A stretch of 64,000 nucleotides of DNA. Source: Anoplopoma fimbria. Taxonomy: Eukaryota > Chordata > Actinopteri > Perciformes > Anoplopomatidae. Of the stretch, positions 44,917 through 56,817 are shown piece after piece. A program made the position numbers and the translations under genes. The DNA lies in the NCBI RefSeq assembly GCF_027596085.1, contig NC_072455.1, forward strand, positions 1,036,420 through 1,100,419, given 5' to 3'. The notes below the pieces were generated by a model that was given only the letters and a program-made list of their open reading frames with translations, had not been told where the DNA came from and made no database searches. Within the stretch, counting starts at the first letter, position 1. Every line of letters starts with the position of its first letter.

Positions 44917-45590
44917 TTATTCAATTCAATTCAGTTTATTTTGTAGAGCCCAGAATCACAAATTACAAATTTGCCTCAGAGGGCTTTACAATCTGTACAC
45001 ATCCTCTGTCCTTAGACATCCTCTGTCCTTAGACATCCTCTGTCCTTACACCCTCACATCCTCTGTCCTTACACCCTCACATCCTCTGTCCTTACACCCT
45101 CACATCCTCTGTCCTTACACCCTCACATCCTCCTCTGTCCTTACACCCTCACCTCTCCTTATCCTCTGTCCTTACACCCTCACATCCTCTGTCCTTACAC
45201 CTCTGTCCTTACATCCATCCTCTGTCCTTCCCTCACATCCTCTGTCCTTACACCCTCACATCCTCTGTCCTTACACCCTCACATCCTCTGTCCTTCCCTC
45301 ACATCACATCCTCTGCACAGGAAAAACTCCCCTAAAAACCCCTTTAACAGGGAGAAAAAAGGAAGAAACCTCTGGGAGAACGACAGAGGAGGGATCCTTC
45401 TCCAGGATGGACAGAATGCAATAGATGTCATGTGACCAGAATGAACAGCATAACAGAGATACAACACATTCAATGTATATGACATAAATGATTCATATAA
45501 TAAGACTACTTATAATAACAGCAGCAATTATTACAGTAGAATTATAGTTATGAAAATAGGGATAGTAATGTGATTAAGATTAATCTTATG
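44917..45590 (+). repeat. Dispersed repeat with internal VNTR
   Basis: The left part (TTTATTTTGTAGAGCCCAGA, ATTTGCCTCAGAGGGCTTTA, CAATCTGTACACAT) and right part (GGAAAAACTCCCCTAAAAAC, AGGAAGAAACCTCTGGGAG, AGGATGGACAGAATGCAATA, GAGATACAACACATTCAATG) match a very common percomorph interspersed repeat. Between them the usual single CTGTCCTTAGA segment is expanded (see 44998-45312). The 68-codon minus frame is an artefact. Confidence 0.8.
44998..45312 (+). repeat. 23-bp-type minisatellite (VNTR)
   Basis: About fifteen copies of CACATCCTCTGTCCTTACACC with CTCA spacers, starting with shorter CATCCTCTGTCCTTAGA units and containing several truncated units near 45130-45240. It lies wholly inside the dispersed repeat 44917-45590. 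Confidence 0.95.
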
Positions 45591-45599
45591 CTGATGATA

Positions 45600-47930
45600 C
45601 CATCTTGTTTACCATTACTTTATTTTAAAATGTATTGTATACTTCAAACTTAAGACAATATTTTACAGGAGCTAATACCATTGGTTTTTCCACACCAATC
45701 CCTGCTGTCATTTGTATTTTTGTCATCACAGCATTATAAATACTTCAGAATTTGGTTTCAGCTGTCAAAAACAACTCACTCTCATTGCTGAACAACCAAA
45801 AACATCTAATTGGATTTTCATACTATATCAGCAAAGCATTTCAGCTCTCTATTGAATTAAGTGAATAACCATGACACCAGAACATCACAGGATGATGATT
45901 TCTTCATGTGATGAAAAACTGTTTTACAGACTGAATCTTCTGGATTTTTACTAAACAAATGTAACATTAGGAAACCAGGAGAGATGTTTGTTTCCAAGTA
46001 GAGAGACGATGAGGCCATAAAAGAATAATTGAGTGAGTTGATAAATTGCCAACTCCACAGATCCTCCTCTGTGTTTTAGTATTCAGTAATGCAGTTCAGG
46101 TGATGATATTTTTCTCTCAGAAAATGGATGTGTATCAATCGGAATATAAATGGTCTTCATTTCTTCCTATGGTTCATTTGGAGCACAAAGTCATTTCCCA
46201 AACATCACAGATGTTTATGTAAATGTCTGATCAGTATGCAGGAGATGCTCTCACTCCAACAGCAGAGTTTCACAATGAACGCGTTACTGGAAGCTTTCTT
46301 TCAGATATTTTTCAAAGATGATGTCAGCTTTGATTGGACGCCTTCTCTATCAGTATGACTGGCGTTGTGAAAGTGAAATATTAATGGATTTGTTTTGAAA
46401 TCTGCAATCCAGTTAAGATTGAGTTTCCTTAAGTATATTGAGCATTTACAAACAAATAAAGACAATCATTTCCAACCCACAGTCCAATCTTGGCTGGGCT
46501 GGAGCAGCTTTCACTCTGATAACACCTACCAGACTAATTCTCTTTTCTATGAATGCATATTCCTCAGAGTACCACAACAATTCCTGGATGATTCTCTTGT
46601 CTAAAGTACCCAACACACCCTGAAAATCTGGTTAAATTCTCCTCAAATTCTCTGACACTAACAGGCCCTTTGAGTCCGGTTGAGGTTGCAGATCTCCAAA
46701 CTTTTTCCTTTCACAATGACCATAAGCTCTAATAGACCGACTCATCTGATGGTGTCTGTTCCACATTAATTAGGTCCACTCAGCAAAATATTATGAATGA
46801 GCAATTTTTATGTGTGATCTGTACATTTTTCACTTTCAAGAACAGACTCTTCCAGCAGCTCACTGGTTGGTGATGTCTGGCTACTTGCAAATAACAGTGC
46901 GGACAGTCTGTCTTAAAGTCTGATTTGAGAAAACAAACCAGATTTGTCTGCAGATTAAATGTAGCCTTTAGAGTAACGTCTTCACATCCAAAGCAATGGT
47001 GGAAGTGGGTTTTCTGTTGCATGTACCTGTTAATGTATTTTAAAAAAAATCCAAATAGAAGGACAGAGGAAGGCTGGTTTTTTTTGTCGGTATGAGCAAA
47101 GAAATGTCTAGAGAGAAATAACGCATCCATATATTGTTAATATGCGTTCCTCAATCTGTCTGCCTGTCAATCCATTCTCTGTCCACACAGCCTTCTGTCT
47201 GCCCTCATGTAATTTTTTGAAATGAATAAACCTCATTTTCTCTCTATAATTGAAATCCGCTCTGTTTTCCTCTCTTTCTGCCCCCTTGGCTCTTTATTCT
47301 GTCTTATCCTCCTTTTCTCAGCTGTCCTACTTGGTAATCACTTCTCTGTGCATCTTTTCTCTCCACCGTTTAAACTCTTCATCCCCTACTGACCATCCCT
47401 ACCTGTCACCAAACTGAATGCTTATGTTACCATCTCCCATTCATTTCCACTCTCCATCCCTTTCTTTCCGACCCCATTATGACCCTACTTTTTCACTGGT
47501 TTCTCTAAAGCTGCTCCCCCCTCCTCGTTTTGTTCTCACTTTTTTTCTCATGAGGAAAAATCATGTTTTTTCAGAGCTCATTCCGTTTGCTGGATCTCTC
47601 ACCAACGTGCTAATGGATCCTGAGTTTGTTTGTATGTTTGAGGAAAAACTCGGCGGCTCTGTATGTGTGCCATGATTGCACCTCTACTGAAAAGAAGTGG
47701 GGACCTGAATCACCTCAATCTTGGAAAATTGCCTCCACTTTTACAAAATAAATGAGAAGCAATAATTACACGAAAAAGAAAACAAGGTTTTTGTTAACAA
47801 AATATGTTTGAACCTTCAACTGTGTGAGTGTATGTGTTCAAGAATCCAAGTGGTTGACCTCCAATACAAAGGAACAAACCGTTGGTAAATATATGAAAAA
47901 AAGAGGTCTTGAAGGTGCTGATTGAAGTTA
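45600..47930. other. Unannotated DNA
   Basis: No gene or recognised element. 47150-47560 is pyrimidine-rich. Frames up to 116 codons are featureless. Confidence 0.5.
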
Positions 47931-47939
47931 AAAACAAGG

Positions 47940-48600
47940 ATCTTGTACGAAATCACCAAGTTCTGTCCTCTTGAACTGATCTTGATCTAGTCGTAAACGA
48001 GTCCTGTCTTCGGGAACCCAAATGACTCTTAATTTAACTAGTCCTGTTGTGTCAAACTCATTTATATCTTCGAGAGACCTAGACCTGTCTTCTGGAACTG
48101 ATCTTGATCTAGTCGTAAACGAGTCCTGTCTTCTGGAACCCATCTGGATCTTGATTGAAACTCTACCTGTTGTGTCAAACTAGTCCTGGCAACAGAACTC
48201 ATCTGGATCATAAAAAGAAGCTAATGCTGTCCTTTTAAACTCCTCGGTAGAAACAAGGTTCCTACACTGTTTTTCTGGAATTCATCTAAAAACAAAAAAT
48301 GAGTAGTTTCTTCTGGAACTTACTGGGTTCTCCACGGACACTAGTCCTGTTCTCTGGAGGCCATCTGGATCCTGATGGAAACCCGTCCTGGCATCTTAAA
48401 CCATCTGGAACATCTGGATGAAAATGAGTCCTGTTGGGTGGAACTGAACTGTTACTTGATGGAAAGCAGTCTTGTCACCTGGGATCGTGACGTGAAATCC
48501 ATCTTCTTGACCTCATCTACATCGTCATTGGGAATACTCCTGCCTTTTGAAATGAATCTGGATCTTTATGGGAATGTGTCCTGTCTTGCCTTGGGCTCTT
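47940..48600. repeat. Degenerate approx. 40-60 bp tandem repeat
   Basis: Phrases AGTCCTGTCTTCTGGAACC, CATCTGGATCTTGATGG and TGTTGTGTCAAACTAGTCC recur throughout. One 36-bp stretch (CTGATCTTGATCTAGTCGTA and onward) at about 47977 repeats at about 48098. Divergence increases to the right. The short frames in it are artefacts. Confidence 0.8.
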
Positions 48601-49170
48601 GACCTTAGCTGTTTGGTTTTTGAGCTTAGTGCTACTTCTTCCTTTAAATCAATCACAAATCCATACGCCTGGTATATGGTTCTCAGGTAATGAGGGTTCT
48701 GAACATTTTAACGAGTAAACAAGTGTTTTTAATCATTAGCAATGGTCCTCACTTATGGATTTAGTATAGCTAACTTGAAAAATCCCTGCACTGCTACGAG
48801 AATATGCAGGTGGTGATCGTTACGATATGCAAATTAGGATTCGATGAAAAGCCATTAGCATGAAACTCCATGTAACAGTGCTGCCATGAGTGACCTCCAG
48901 TGCTTTCACTGCTGTGAAAACGACGACTGTTAATTAAAGCCTTCAGGCTGTGTTAATGGTGTTATAAGTGCATTAAAAAAAAAAATTCATAATGTTTCTG
49001 AGTATATTCTCTGTAGCATAAATTATAATCAATCACACTTTGACACAAATGTTGATAATTAACATTCTACAACGTTGGACATTAAAGCACTTCAGTGTGT
49101 GAGTGTGTGTGTGGTCATGGAGCGTGTCTGTTAGTGTAGGACGGGATTATGTGACCGTGTCATTTTAAGC
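48601..49170. other. Unannotated DNA
   Basis: No gene recognised. There is a short TG run near 49098-49112. Confidence 0.5.
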
Positions 49171-49199
49171 ATCATTGTCGAGATGACGACAGCAGCAGT

Positions 49200-49560
49200 G
49201 CTCTTCACTCTCTTTCTTTACATCCTTTCCTTCATCACCTTCTTTTTTCTTTCCTTAACTCTGCTGATCTCACATTTTATTCACACATTCTCCTCCATCT
49301 TTCACATTTGTAATTGTTACTATCCCTCCCCCTCTCTCCCCTCCTTCCTCTCTCTCAGTATCTCCCCTCCAATATGTCTCCTAATGATGTTCTGCCCACC
49401 TCTCTCTCTCTTCTCATTTGTATCTTCAATTAACTCCACATGTTAGCACTCTGTCTCTCTTTACCTTCACCCACTCATTTCTTCCTCCTCACTGACATTT
49501 CCATCTTGATTTTCCATTCTCCCACTCCTCCACTGCTGTCCAACCTATCCATCCGCCCAT
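49200..49560. repeat. Pyrimidine-rich low-complexity DNA
   Basis: C/T-biased sequence leading into the CCTA array. The 87-codon Ser/Phe/Leu frame is compositional. Confidence 0.7.
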
Positions 49561-49572
49561 CTGTCAGTCTAT

Positions 49573-50512
49573 CTATGCCTACTTACTTACCTACTTAACT
49601 ACCAACCTACCTACTTCTTACTTACCTACCTACGTAACTACCCTTCCTACCTACCTACCTACCTACCTACCTACCTACCTACCTACCTACCTACCTACCT
49701 ACCTACCTACCTACCTACCTACCTACCTACCTACCTACCTACCTACCTACCTACCTACCTACTTAACTACCTACCTACCTACCTACAAACCTACATACCT
49801 ACCTCTGTAACTACCTACCTACCTACAAACCTACCTACCTTTTTACCATCCATCCATATATCCATCTATCCGGCCATCCGCCCTTCCTGACCTGCCTACT
49901 ATGCCTACCTACTACCTACCTACCTATGTAACTACCTACCTACCTACCTACCTACCTACCTACCTACCTATGCCTACCTACCTGCCTACCTACCTACCTA
50001 CCTACCTACCTACCTACCTGTCTACCTAACTACCTGCCTACCTACCTACCTACCTACCTACCTACCTACCTACCCTACCTACCTACCTACCTACCTACCT
50101 ACCTACCTACCTACCTACCTACCTACCTACCTATGTAACTACCCTTCCTACCTACCTACCTACCTACCTACCTACCTACCTACCTACCTACCTACCTACC
50201 TACCTACCTACCTACCTACCTACCTACCTACCTATGTAACTACCCTTACCTTCCTACCTCCTACCTACCTACCTACCTACCTACCTACCTACCTACCTAC
50301 CTACCTACCTACCTACCTACCTACCTACCTACCTACCTACCTACCTACCTACCTACCTACCTACCTACCTATGTAACTACCCTACCTACCTACCTACCTA
50401 CCTACCTACCTACCTACCTACCTACCTACCTACCTACCTACCTACCTACCTACCTACCTACCTACCTACCTACGTAACTACCCTTCCTACCTACCTACCT
50501 ACCTACCTACCT
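49573..50512. repeat. Long (CCTA)n array with higher-order interruptions
   Basis: About 940 bp of CCTA units broken at intervals by a recurrent interruption TATGTAACTACCCTTCC or TACGTAACTACCC (near 49633, 49924, 50133, 50234, 50371 and 50473). A (CCAT)-type phrase, CTTTTTACCATCCATCCATA, occurs at 49850 and again at 50511, so a large block has been duplicated within the array. Confidence 0.95.
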
Positions 50513-50529
50513 TTTTACCATCCATCCAT

Positions 50530-51140
50530 ATATCCATCTTTCCATCCATGTGTCTATCCGCCCGTCCGTCAGTCCATCTGTCTATCCATCTATCTATGAG
50601 TCCGTCACATCCGTCTGTCCATCCTTCCATCTGTAGCAACACATCTGTCACATGACATTTCAATCTCATGTCCATCCAAATATAATTCACCTTGTCTAAT
50701 GGAGGCTTTGATGGAAATCCCAAGGAGAATCCTCCCTGCTTGAATAAACAGCTGGGCTGTAAACAAAGGGGCGATGGACCTCTTCAGTATCGCTCTAATG
50801 AGATTGATTAGTTTCCGCACGTGGGTTACTGTTACCCAGAGGACCGAACAAAACAACCTGCAGTTAACATCATTATTTGCATCTAATTAGGGAGTTTATA
50901 GATTCCAGTCACAAATACGAGGCTATGTCTGTCTTCTACACAAACAAAATGTATGTGAGCGTTTTTTCATCTAACGCTCTAGTTTCCTGTAATCCCCTTA
51001 TTGTCTAATATGGTCACTTAACAGGTGACCATGCAGCAGGCCGATGATCAGCAGCTGATTATCTTCTGGTGTTAGTCTTCGTGGAATCCTTAGATCTGAC
51101 AGAGTGGTGTCATTCAGATGGATCAATGATTGTTTAAATG
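50530..51140. other. (CCAT/CCGT) fringe then unannotated DNA
   Basis: Up to about 50630 the sequence is degenerate CCATCCAT/CTGTCTATC repeat. The rest is ordinary DNA with no recognised gene. Confidence 0.55.
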
Positions 51141-51146
51141 CACCAA

Positions 51147-51482
51147 TTATTCTGTTTTACGCCCTCTGTAAAAAAACAAGAATCCCAATAATCTGTTTAC
51201 GAACTGTTGGCTGGATGGTTTGTGTTCAACGCAGAGAGCTGCTGGTAAACAGGAAAGAGACGTAGAAACCTCTATCGAGACTCGTATTCTGAGGTCACTG
51301 TACACATGTCCAATGATATCAACATATGTCACATGTTTAATCTGATTCAGAATATCCAAACAGAATGTGATGTTTACATGAACCAAATCAAATATTGTAT
51401 ATTGTCAAGTAATCCGCTAATTGGAAATGTTTTCTTTTTGATTATTGGTGCAAAAACCAGAATATTCTGTTCATGTAAACGC
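51147..51482. mobile_element. Relative of the 10.2-kb MITE-like element
   Basis: Shares GGCTGGATGGTTTGTGTTCA (51209-51228) with the 10.2-kb element and ends in AGAATATTCTGTTCATGTAA, similar to its AATATTC termini. The left end (ATTATTCTGTTTTACGCCC, 51147-51165) is an approximate inverted match. More diverged than the first copy. Confidence 0.45.
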
Positions 51483-51711
51483 AGTCAGTGATGAAGGGAT
51501 GAGTTCAGGAACAGACGAGCAGAACAATGGCCGCCTGAACGTATCTCTCATCCTTGTTTTTTCTCTCCGTGCACTTTGCCTCTCTGTCTCTGAGTCTTCC
51601 TGGCTCTGTGAATCGACAGCTTCTAGTGTAATAGAGGATGACAGGGAGGGCATGTGGAGGAAGGCTGGAGGAAGAGAACCAGAAAGGTTGTGAACGTGAG
51701 ACAGACAGAAA

Positions 51712-51806
51712 CACTGAGAGAGAGAGAGAATAGGGGGATGAGGAGAAACAAACAGGGAGATAGAGAGAGGTAGAAACACAGTGAGTCAGAGAGAGAGAGG
51801 GAGTGA
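51712..51806. repeat. GA-rich low-complexity tract
   Basis: Purine-rich GAGAGA/AGGGAG sequence. The overlapping minus frames rich in Ser/Leu/Pro are artefacts. Confidence 0.85.
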
Positions 51807-52009
51807 AACTAGGGAATGGAAACATGGTGACATATTTAATGGTAGAATGTGGAGCCTATAGGGGCCGTTAATCCACCGCAGAGAGCTGAGACGGATTCAT
51901 GGAGGCTGGCAACAGGAGAGTGTTTGTGGATGAGAGGGCTGATGAAACCGAAGCAAACACGACAGCTGTATTCTGTTCTTCAGCTGAGGGAAGACAGCTA
52001 CCAAATGCC

Positions 52010-52010
<1 letters not shown>

Positions 52011-52100
<90 letters not shown>
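52011..52100. repeat. (AC)n microsatellite
   Basis: Pure 90-bp AC run. Overlapping TH- and VC-rich frames are artefacts. Confidence 0.98.
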
Positions 52101-52103
<3 letters not shown>

Positions 52104-52414
52104 CACACGGTGTGCTGCTGGTGGTGGTGGAGTCAGACTTCACTCTGTAGGAAGATATGGAGCAGGAAACCAGTGAGATATCCTCTGCTGTCAGGGGACG
52201 AATACGAATCTATTTTTATTTTCCATTTCCTGTTGGCAAAAAAACAGCAGATAAGTGAAGTCAACATGAATCACAGCTGATATTCCTCCATTATACCTTT
52301 TTTTCTTGCATTCAGTTTGTCGACACTCACCTGACAGTGTTGACGTTAAATATAGGAGGAAACTACATTTAATCAATATGTTGATAAAAAGCTTTTTGGA
52401 CATTTTGCTCCGTG

Positions 52415-52797
52415 TTAAAGCTAGGGTGGGCGATTTTGGAGAAAACAGCCGTTGAGATTCCGTCGCGTGCTCTCTGGCCTCTCCCTGCCACGCTACCTGC
52501 TGTAGCTCCTCCCACCGAACGTCAGTTATGCGCGTTCATGTGAATTCAGTTACATTGATAGGAAGACGAAACACCATGTCCGATTCCGCAGCCAATAAGA
52601 ACGGAGAATCGGAGCCTCGCTCTGATTGGTCAAAGTGTACATGAGCGGTGGCAATTTTTGGGTGCGGCCCACAGAGGCAGGGGAGAGCAAAGTTATGAGC
52701 AGATATTCTCAGAGCACTTCACCTACATATAGCTGACTGGCTATTAGGACAGTTTTGCCAAATATTACAGTAAAGAAATTACCCACCCTAGCTTTAA
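52415..52797. mobile_element. MITE with TTAA ends and 18-bp TIRs
   Basis: TTAA at 52415-52418 and 52794-52797 flanks inverted termini AGCTAGGGTGGGCGATTT (52419-52436) and its near-exact reverse complement at 52776-52793 (16 of 18). The 340-bp interior is noncoding, more GC-rich than its surroundings, and has CCAAT and ATTGG motifs. TTAA duplication is typical of piggyBac-type targets, but the terminal bases are not the usual piggyBac CCC/GGG, so the superfamily stays open. Confidence 0.8.
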
Positions 52798-52799
52798 GG

Positions 52800-53995
52800 G
52801 AGGTGGGGAAACTATGGCTTTCATGGCGGCCCTCCAAACATTTGGTATTTTCCTGACCTTGAAATTCCTGATCTTTACCCTCTAAGACACTCCATCATTG
52901 GCTTCACTTTTAAGAACAGGAGGTTTCCGCTTGTCTGTGACGGATCCTTTGGTGTTAAGTTAGAGCAGCTAAAGGGGATGTTATGATATATTATGGTTAA
53001 AATGTCAGATTCCAGTCTTCCCAGCCAGAGGGCCTGTTCAAAAACAACACTGAATGTGCATCTGTGGTATTCTCGTCCACATCTGCTTTAAACTGAATAA
53101 AACATGTATCAGCAGGACACTTATGTTTATGAGGACGGAGCTATTATGCAGAAATATTCACAGGCTGCTACAGAATAACACTCACACGTCTACACACATC
53201 AGACCGGCCCGTTATTATTTGTCATTATGTCGTTTACTCAGGAGACTTATGGGATTATAACCTCATTAGTCCTTCGCATCTTGACCTTTTTAATACGAAA
53301 TATAATTAAAAAAAGCTGCTAATGCTTTATTCTTGAAGTGCTTTATTAAGCAAACACTGCTGTAATTTACAAGGTGAAATGCAGTACAATTCCCACTGAA
53401 ATAGTGAAATGTGATACTCTATTTTTTAAGTTATACATTATTATCATCTTGGTGCTGATTAAATGATAAAATCCACACAGCATCTGCTTTTAGAGACACG
53501 TTTGTGGAGCTGCCTGTCCACGTTGTCCCGCTCTGCGTCGTCCAGACAATCATATATTTCCTGTTTTTTTTTGTAATTTGCTGAGCTGCCGTTGTCATGT
53601 GTCATGTGTCTCTCTGGAAGACTGACTGCTTTTCACTTGTTGTTATGCAATTAAAAAAATTGACCAAAGAGGAAAATTGGAGAAAATGTTGCGATATTTT
53701 AATAATGAAAGTACGATCTATTAGTGCCATTATGGGTCAAATAAAAAGAAAAGAAAGACAATTGTAAATTAAGGAGTCAGGGAGGTGATTAATATTTCTA
53801 TAAAAATCTGAGAATTTCTGAATTTCGAATTTACAACCTTAATCTTGAAGAATATCTGAGATTTTTCACCTACATAAATGGGAAAATTCAACAAATCTAC
53901 GAGAAAAAGAACTCCAATATTCTCTGAGAATATAAAACTGTAAATTTGCAAGAAAAACCTCAGAAATACTTTGAGTTTAAAGTCACAAATTCAAA
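52800..53995. other. Unannotated DNA
   Basis: No gene or recognised repeat. Confidence 0.5.
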
Positions 53996-53999
53996 ATAA

Positions 54000-54291
54000 A
54001 GGTCCTTGTTTACATGAAACGTACCGTTTCAACTAATTTCATGCGTAGTGGCTTTTCAAAATAAACTTCCATCATCACATGTAGCGTACACTACCCACTC
54101 GTTTTCATTCTTCATAGAGTCTATTCCTCCATCATGAATAATTTATCTTTATGGGTGATGAAATCAATTATGTTCCTTGAAGCACAGATCAACCCAACTT
54201 AAACAGACGCTCACTCAAACACAACCTTGCAGGCATTCACTCATCATTATTCAGCACGTTCAGATAAGAGGATATCTAGTGCACACACACG

Positions 54292-54374
<83 letters not shown>

Positions 54375-55210
54375 ACACAAAGACATGAAGCAGTCACATT
54401 AAAGCTCTCAGCAGAGATGTAAGAATGAGGCAGAGCATGATGAGGGTTGAAAGGTCCCATCACGATGTGGTCAGAAAATAAAGCTGCAGGCGGTGAAGTG
54501 GACAACAAAGATTAAAGCGTAATGAGTCGTGAAGAAACACACTTCACCATCTTGAGTTCTGGTTGTAGATGATTGATCACATGTTCAGTTAGAGAAGAAA
54601 ATCCACTCTGATCGAGTCCATGTCGTTTTGTACAATTTTGTACAATTCAATTGAGTAGTTTCTACTCATTACATGCATAGAGACTTTTCAAAATAAATGT
54701 CCTCATTCACATGAAACATACGGTTACCACTCATTATATGCATCAAGTCTTTTCAAAGTAAACGTCTGATTATTTTCACAATAAACCTCCATGTTCACAT
54801 GAAACGTACAGTTTTTAGTCATTACATGTGTAGAGACTTTAAAAAAACATAAACTTCCATGTTCACATGAAAAGTACAGTTTCTACTCATAACATGAGAG
54901 ACTTTTCAAAATAAATGTCCTCGTTCACATGAAACGTACAGATACCACTCATTACATCCATCAAGTCTTTTGAAAGTAAAGTTCTGAGTTTTTTTTAAAA
55001 ATAAACTTCCATGGTCACATGAAACATACAGTTTTAACTCATTACATCAATATAGTCTTTTCAAAATAAATGTTCTTGTTAACACAAAACCTACAGTTTC
55101 CACTTGTTACATGCCTACGTCTTTTCAAAATAAACTTTCTCGTTCACATGAAATGTACAATTAGGCTACCAATCATTACATGCATAAAATCTTTTCAAAA
55201 TAAACTTTCA
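54000..55210 (+). repeat. Degenerate approx. 65-bp tandem array
   Basis: Repeats of CATTACATGCATAGAGACTT, TTCAAAATAAACTTCC and TTCACATGAAACGTACAGTT occur about nine times at 54595-55210. Two further units lie at 54004-54115, separated from the rest by about 480 bp that includes a CA microsatellite. Units differ by substitutions and small indels. No coding content. Confidence 0.85.
54281..54378. repeat. (CA)n microsatellite
   Basis: CA run of about 98 bp with two GC interruptions at its left end and one TC near its right end. Confidence 0.97.
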
Positions 55211-55214
55211 AAAT

Positions 55215-56285
55215 AGGTTTTTAGGTTGACTTATGCAACTTCTTGGTTAAGTCGAGGAAACAATCATGGTTTGGATGAAAAGAAGTACGTTTTTTAAGTA
55301 AGTGACATTAGTTAAGTGGCAGCAAAACGAACCGCCAGCTTAAGTTCAACTCTTCAGAGAATCAACATCTGGAGCAGCTTTGTGTCTCAAAGCCCAACTG
55401 ACCCCCCCATTAAGCTCCCACAGAGCCCCTCACTGATTACCCCTTCAGAGGGCGATCCACTCACCGCCGACTCTGCTCAATTCATGATTCGGCCATCGGC
55501 CCTTTGACATTTCCAGTTGCTAAGCAGATTATCTTGTATTCAGAGTCTTATTTAATCGGGCCGAGTCGATTCTGAGAGAGTTTCTATTTACAGCAGAAGA
55601 GGAGGAGGAGGAGGAGGAGGATGAGTTCACTGAGACTCACATTTCATATGTCTTGAGTTGGAGCTGAGTGTTGAAGGCTCTCGAAGCATTATGTACTGAA
55701 ACTATTAGTCAATTATATGGTTTGACAGTTAGGAGAAAATTTACGGAATTAACAATTTGACAACAAATTAAACAAAAACACAAATAAGATTCTGGTGAAT
55801 TAGTCATTTTTCTGTAAAATTATATCTATTGTTTTTGCACTGTTGGTCAGACAAAAAAAACCTCTGAAAAAAAAAAGTCTTCTTGGGCTCTGATCGTGTG
55901 ATGAATATCTGGGTATTGTTTGTACTTTTTTTATACTTCATGATTAATTGAAAAAAAAAAAAAAAGATCGATCAGGAAATAAAAACGTGTCACCCCTGAT
56001 TACATGTTTGAGTTTGAATGTTTGAAAGAAATAGTTTGACATGGAGCTACCACTGGCAGCCAGTTCGCTTAGCATAGCATAAAAACAGGAAACAGCTAGC
56101 CTAGCTTTTTTCAAAGGTAGGAAATAAACAAATCCATATTGCCACCTCTCTAGAGCTCCCTTATTAGCACGTTAGATCTTGTTTGTTCCATACAGAAACA
56201 GAAATGTAAATTCAACCTAAAGTGTTTTTTTACCAGGCGATTTTTGCAGGATTCCTATGCGTGAAAATTTAATATGTGTGTCTTT
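55215..56285. other. Mostly unannotated DNA
   Basis: A 64-codon frame beginning at a GTG (55316-55507; ...SPTDPPIKLPQSPSLITPS...) is GC-richer than its surroundings but has no ATG and no convincing acceptor. An (AGG)n run is at 55599-55620 and a TTAGCATAGCATAAA-type phrase near 56070. No gene is called. Confidence 0.45.
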
Positions 56286-56291
56286 CTGCAG

Positions 56292-56458
56292 GAAACTGTC
56301 CAGTCGGTGACTCAACCCATCACTCAGAGTCTTCCAGCGGCTGCAGTGAAGATTGATGGCGGATGAAAAAAAAACAACAACAACCAAAAGATCAAACTGT
56401 AAATGTCAAGCTTGCTGTCAGTCCCGCAGAAGGTCAGAAGTCGTCGTAGGTAAATAAA
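56292..56458 (+). other. Candidate 3' exon (24 codons)
   Basis: After the acceptor GTGTGTCTTTCTGCAG (ending at 56291) a frame reads ETVQSVTQPITQSLPAAAVK then IDGG and stops at TGA 56364-56366. An AATAAA hexamer lies at 56453-56458. Alternatively a donor-like TAG|GTAAAT at 56447-56455 would make this an internal exon. The peptide has no recognised family, and both signals occur often by chance in AT-rich DNA. Confidence 0.2.
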
Positions 56459-56817
56459 AACTGTTCACTTTACCCTTTAAACACTCCTGGATCACCGAGC
56501 ATCACTGACTCATCGTATCGATCATCAGAATGTTCATTTATTTATTATTTTAACAGCTCAAACTGCGTCACGTTGGTCTTAGTACAGGTTTTATATATTC
56601 GCTGGTTGGTTGTGTGAATCTAAATGTATGTAACACATCGTCCACTGTGGACGGTTTCTGCCTCTGATCCTGTGTCTTCAGAGTGGACCGCTCTGCTCGT
56701 CTTCACACTCACACATTACAGTTTCTCTCCTATGTGTGTGGAGACCGAGAGCTTTAGCCTGCATTAGTAAGAGATAATCACTGTGTGTGTGTGTGTGTGT
56801 GCACTCTTATATTTATG

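Noticed and set aside
46780..47130. 116-codon minus frame with His/Cys-rich sequence
   Set aside because: No consistent metal-binding spacing or LINE motif. Length is expected by chance in this much DNA.
55316..55507. 64-codon frame (AKRTASLSSTLQRINIWSSF...) with GC-rich codons
   Set aside because: It begins with GTG, has no convincing acceptor or donor and no recognisable family. Kept only as a note.
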